Assembly: GCA_963575745.1 (NCBI GenBank)
Contig: CAUYUJ010020582.1
Location: 576,083 to 640,082 of the forward strand
Direction: 5' to 3'
DNA: 64,000 nt
Source of the DNA: Prorocentrum cordatum
Taxonomy: Eukaryota; Sar; Dinophyceae; Prorocentrales; Prorocentraceae
Shown here: in pieces, positions 59,857 through 64,000 of the stretch
Position numbering within the stretch: the stretch's first letter is position 1
Layout of the letters: every line of letters starts with the position of its first letter
The notes under the pieces: model-generated
What the model saw: only the letters and a program-made list of their open reading frames with translations
The model's database searches: none
What the model was told of the DNA's origin: nothing
Position numbers and translations under genes: made by a program

Positions 59857-60696
59857 TCAGACGACGCGACATGGTGCACGATACTCGGTGGGGCAGGAGG
59901 GGCGACGCGGGGTTAGCGAGCACCCGTGCTTGTAGAGCCTGCTGGGGGCCCAGAATCCTCCGCGGACGATTGTGCACGCGGCGCCCCCTTTGTCAGTGGG
60001 GCTCCATTTTGGGGTGGGAAGCCGGGGCTCATCGGAGTCGCCGTCGCTGTCGCCTGGTCCCTCAGGGGCGCCACCGAATAATCCCAAGACAGGCTCCATC
60101 CAATATCCGATCGGCTCTCTAGGGCCCATCCCGTCGTCGGCGGGATTCGCCCTCGAGGCCCAAGCAGTCCACGGCTCACGCGCAGCAGCGTCTCTGGCCA
60201 AATCGCGAACGTTCACTGGAGCTGAAACGCGGAAGTCGTTCTTGTCTCCAAGATCCGTTACAATTGCGAAGGCGGAGACGGACCTCCACCCGATGTCCCT
60301 CAGGGCCGGCAGCGCGGCGCCCGTCGCGCCGCAGACCTGGCCCCAATGCTTGGCCGCCTGGAGCACCCGAAATACTTGCCTGTGCCAAACCTTCTGCAAC
60401 ACGTCGTGAAAGATGCATCTATCCTGGGCCAGAAGCGCCCACTGGAATATAGGTTGGGTCCAACAGTGGACCTGGGGATCATCGCCTTTGAAGCCCTGAC
60501 AACATGAGGAAGTCCAGGCAGAAGTGGTGGACCCTGGCGTGTACCACGTACCTCTCATGACGCTTCGCATACGCTGGGCAAGAGTTGGAGGAGCGCCGCG
60601 CACCCCAACCCCATATTGCATCGCCGACGGCAGCGCTTGCCTTGCAAAACGTGAAACAATAGCACCTGCCAGCTTGATGACCGAGAGCCCGGGCAT
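59857..60696 (-). pseudogene. LINE 3' domain between reverse transcriptase and RNase H
   Basis: Reads QALPSAMQYGVGVRGAPPTL, PQVHCWTQPIFQWALLAQ and CGATGAALPALRDIGWRSVS. Such Trp-rich text follows reverse transcriptase in dinoflagellate LINEs. No catalytic role is known to me. Confidence 0.5.
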
Positions 60697-60747
60697 CCTG
60701 GTGCGAGTCTTCGCAACCCTCGATCGGAGACGAGAGAAAGTGATCTT

Positions 60748-61437
60748 TCAACCTGCTGCCACTTCGATTCTCAAGACTTCCACGGCTGTGGAGTATCGGA
60801 ATCCGAGATGTCCGACTCGACGAACGACTTGCCTGCCAATCCGCACCGACGAACAGGTCACCGTCATCTTGCGCCTCGCAGGGGCGGGGCCCATATCGTC
60901 TAAAGTTTCGATGGGCTTCGATGGCACGTCGACCGAGGTTTGGGCGATGTGGCGGCTACTTCCGAGGATGGCGATTGCGACGTCGTCGACATAGAGATCG
61001 ACCGTCCGAGAGATATGCGCCGGGTCGGTGCACATGTTACCGGAAGGACCAATCATCACGCACTGCAGACAGAACATAGCGATATTACATCCAGGCAAGA
61101 CGCCTCGCGTCGCCCAGATCTCTTCCGAAACAATAGCGCCCCGCGCAATCCTGCGCGATGGCATGCACATGCGCGGCGCCAGCACCACGAGGCGAGCGGG
61201 GCATTGGTGCTGCGGTGCTGCGGCAAGAAGAAGACGCCAATGGATGCGGTCGAAACATTTCTCGGTGTCTACTCTCGCCTGCACAATGGCTTGCCCCCCT
61301 GGCTCTATTTCCGCAGCCTCCGCGTTGGCAACCAGCCTTGCCGCCGGGTCAGTCGTGGACTTCTGACCCCCCCGCGGTAGAAATGGCCCCCCAAGACGAC
61401 TGGCCCATCCACGAACCCAATCCAATCTCGCCCCCAC
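60748..61437 (-). pseudogene. LINE reverse transcriptase
   Basis: Copies element RNA at the target site. Motif A-like DTEKCFDRIHWRLLLAA, the RGVLPGC loop, and DLYVDDVAIAILG with the YVDD active site (60968-61000). The N-terminal fingers are broken: RADRFRPGHRVLAANGAF-like text lies upstream (61467-61640) in another frame. Confidence 0.7.
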
Positions 61438-62749
61438 CCAAAGCCGATAGAAGGACTTCAGTAACGCTACGGGCCGACGCCCCCCCCCCCCCCCCGAGGG
61501 TTCTGCCGGAAGAGCGACGTGTGCTCGACGGAGGAGCGAAGGCCAACATCCCCATTATTCGCACGCAGGAAAATGCAGCCCAGCAATGAGAACGCCCCGT
61601 TGGCGGCGAGCACCCGGTGCCCGGGGCGAAACCTATCCGCCCCGACTGCCGTGATCAATGGGAACCGTTTGGCAGCGCCCCGAAGCTCCGAGATCTTGAG
61701 GGGAGGGCATTGGGGCCCCTACTGGATGAGGTCACACATGTCGCCGAGGATGCCGTCATCAAGGCCCTGGAACACGTCGTCGTCGTGGCCCACTCGGGCC
61801 TCATCGAGGCCCTCCCAGGTGGCGCCCCAGGAGGCGCGCTGCGAAATGACGATGTCCCCATGGGAAGCTGGAAATACTTGAAGCCAATCGAAAGCTGCCA
61901 GCCCTTGGGTTTCGCTCATCGGTGCACGACGCCAGGCGTATAAGCTAATGAAGTGCGAGTCCGCTTCCGAAAAGACTTGGCACGAGCACCTACAAGACGA
62001 TGCTCTTCGCGTTGTGCGGCCTTGCCCAGAAAGTCACCCAAGAACTGCAGCATGTGTGGGTAAAGCTGAACGGGTTGCACAGATATACTTGTGAACAGAT
62101 ATGTGAGATGACCGACCATGTGCTCATCGATGTGCGCGCGCAGCCGACCATCCCGCCAATGACCACCCATGATGTTAACCAGGTGTGCACACGTGCGTCT
62201 GCAGGCTTGCATGTTGCGCTTGATATACACGAGGCGCATGTCGGACACGTGGGCCTGCAGTGTGCGAAGTGCACGCGCCCACTGTGCACCCTCTGGTTGC
62301 TGCCGTCCAAAGGCCCCTTCCTGCGGCGGTATACTTATATTGTGGGCCAGAGGCGCGGCCGCAATAGTCGGCAATTGACTTCTGCCCAAGATCAAAAAAG
62401 GGGCTGGGCTCCTCCTCCACACCCCGATAGAGCATGGAAGAAAGGCTGTTCAACCTGCTACCGCCATCATCTGCACTGCCGAACCCACGCTCGGCATCAT
62501 CACGCATCAGTTGCACCCAGTCTTGGGAAGTCTCTCCACGCTGCGCGAAACATGGCTCATCGCCCAGGTCGTCTGGTTCGACTGGTGCGAACTGCGTCGT
62601 AGAAGGTAGAACTTGCGGCTTGAACGCGGCTTCTGGCTGCGAGGGCGCAGTCCAATCTCAGTGCACATCGGGTGGTGCTGCCTCGGTGGAAATCCGCCAA
62701 CCCGCCATGGTTCGGGCATAGTAGTGGCCAGAAAATCAGAAGCAATCTA

Positions 62750-63383
62750 GTCAAGTCGCGATGCGTTGGCCGTCGCTGGGCCCTTGTACGCCCCAACTCT
62801 CGACGCAATCACTGCGGCCCGTAGGCGGTCCGGCATGCCCGAGTTCCGCGCGACCGCCGGAGGAAGGTTCCAATCGCCAGCGACAGCAAGCGGAGCAGCA
62901 TATAGACTCAAGCACTCCCCCATCCGACTGAGACTGCCAATGTTGCCATCCCTGCGGCGCTGACCTTGACGTAGGTGAGTGGGGCCGACGATGAGGCCGC
63001 CTCGAACATTCAATTTTGAGATACATCGCCACGCAGTAGCCTGGCACTATCACGTGAGTCGGCGCGGCCGATGGCAGCGACACCACGGTTATCTGCTCGC
63101 GAATGAAGAGGCCGACGCCTCCCATCGGCTGACCTGCGCCACTGAGAACTGCTTCACTGATGAACGCCCGCCGTCCACGTTTGGCGCACCATTCCTTTGC
63201 AAGAAGACGTAGATCCCCGCTGGGGTGTAAGTCTTGTCCCGCGATAATGGGCGCGCGCCGCGTCTGCTCCGGGGCGCCCTGCATCTGCGGCCAACCCGAA
63301 CTGCTGAAGGAAGCCATCCGCAATGGGGTCTCGCGCTTGGCAGCGCGGCAGCGTGGTCTCGCGGATGGAGCTCGCTCCAACAA
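62750..63383 (-). pseudogene. LINE AP-type endonuclease remains
   Basis: Reads GRRAFISEAVLSGAGQPMGG, VGLFIREQITVVSL and VIVPGYCVAMYLKI in one frame, then PLAVAGDWNLPPAVARNSGM in another (about 62850-62890). GDWN is the conserved AP-endonuclease loop. AYKGPATANASRLD and FLATT follow. The sequence between 62500 and 61450 links it to the reverse transcriptase but is badly broken. Confidence 0.55.
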
Positions 63384-64000
63384 AACGTTGCGCGACGTCT
63401 ACCGCCTGGTTGGCCCCTGTCACATACCTCGGCGAGACTCTCTCCCGACCGACCAGTGGCTAACGGGCGAGACGCGCGAAGCTGTCCTGCCTCGGCACCG
63501 ACGCCGAAAGGCGGGGCGGCGGCCCCCCGAGCGTTCGTTACCAGATCTCCTGGGCCCCCCCCTCGCCGCCAGACAAGTCGCTCTAGCGTCGATGCGAGTA
63601 GAAGCCGCTCGAGAAGAATAATCACCCAAGTTGGAAGATGCATCGCCACTTCCAGCATCGATACCCGAAGCTGTGTCACCGCATCCAGTCTCCATCCCAG
63701 TCTGCCTGCTGACATCTCGACAGAAGCCCGTCGCGCGAGTGGGCGTGACCTGGGACGTCGGAAGTTGAGAAGGGAGCGCATGTGAATGCAGCACCCTCTC
63801 CACTTCCTATGACCTTGCGTAGAGGCTGGCCCCCTGGCCGATGAAGTGCCGTCCAGCTCTTCGGTCAAAGGCATGTCTCCACGACGCCACTCGAAGTCAC
63901 CATAGCAAAACTGAGTGCGATCCAAGTCAGTGCTGAGATTCGACCCCCCGGTTGAATCCTCTGCCAAAGCTGTTTCACGCACGGAGCGGTAATCACCCAT

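Larger units (their letters stand above)
58195..64000 (-). mobile_element. Degenerate LINE (non-LTR retrotransposon), 5' end outside the window
   Basis: Minus-strand fragments follow LINE order: an AP-type endonuclease (62750-63383), reverse transcriptase (60748-61437), a 3' spacer domain (59857-60696), RNase H (about 59300-59756) and tail. Frames change every few hundred bases, so the element is old. No poly-A or target duplication was seen; the right end of the window cuts the 5' part. Confidence 0.7.

Overview
The window looks like dinoflagellate nuclear DNA; the genus cannot be fixed from sequence alone. It is GC-rich and full of simple repeats (GA, GGA and TCC tracts of 100 to 300 bp). 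All credible genes lie on the minus strand as a one-way array. Exons are split by introns whose 5' ends are GT, GC or GA. Large retroelements carry the domain set and wording typical of dinoflagellate Ty1/copia and LINE polyproteins. No bacterial operon signals, rRNA, tRNA, CRISPR or spliced-leader sequence were seen.

Layout, left to right. 1-13.6 kb: no credible gene; dispersed minisatellites (an AAGACGGCCC family, ~80 bp and ~73 bp tandem units, a GATC/TCGA-rich array), a 161-bp MITE-like copy and microsatellites. 13.6-21.2 kb (minus): gene A, at least nine exons, more than 1,280 codons, unknown function, Cys-rich N terminus. 22.4-27.5 kb (minus): gene B, a C5 cytosine methyltransferase-like protein with a Lys/Glu-rich N-terminal exon. 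28.5-35.4 kb (minus): gene C, about ten exons, unknown function, last exon AP2-like. 35.4-39.9 kb: TCC/GGA microsatellites, possible stray exons, an AT-rich tandem block and a second MITE copy. 39.9-56.06 kb: one 16-kb Ty1/copia-type LTR retrotransposon on the minus strand, bounded by 266-bp and 241-bp LTRs, with a primer binding site directly next to the 5' LTR. Between gag and integrase it carries a RING finger, an RNA 2'-phosphotransferase (Tpt1/KptA)-like domain, a split aspartic protease and a SAM-methyltransferase-like domain. The copy is damaged by stops, frameshifts and a 1.1-kb insertion. 56.1-58.2 kb: repeats also found near the left end. 58.2-64 kb (minus): a decayed LINE with endonuclease, reverse transcriptase and RNase H remains, running off the window.

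Three patterns stand out. (1) A 14-nt palindrome occurs 23 times in 10.6 kb of the retrotransposon. In the sense RNA it forms a 5-bp stem with a GNNA tetraloop, its variable base pair covaries, and it usually encodes Ala-Gly-X-Pro-Ala. (2) Nearly every intron repeats its own first bases at the start of the downstream exon, and three introns in three genes share a GA/CT tract plus a common core in the same orientation, which points to introner-type mobile introns. (3) The retrotransposon has an unusual accessory domain content. All splice models here were made by eye and need transcript support.
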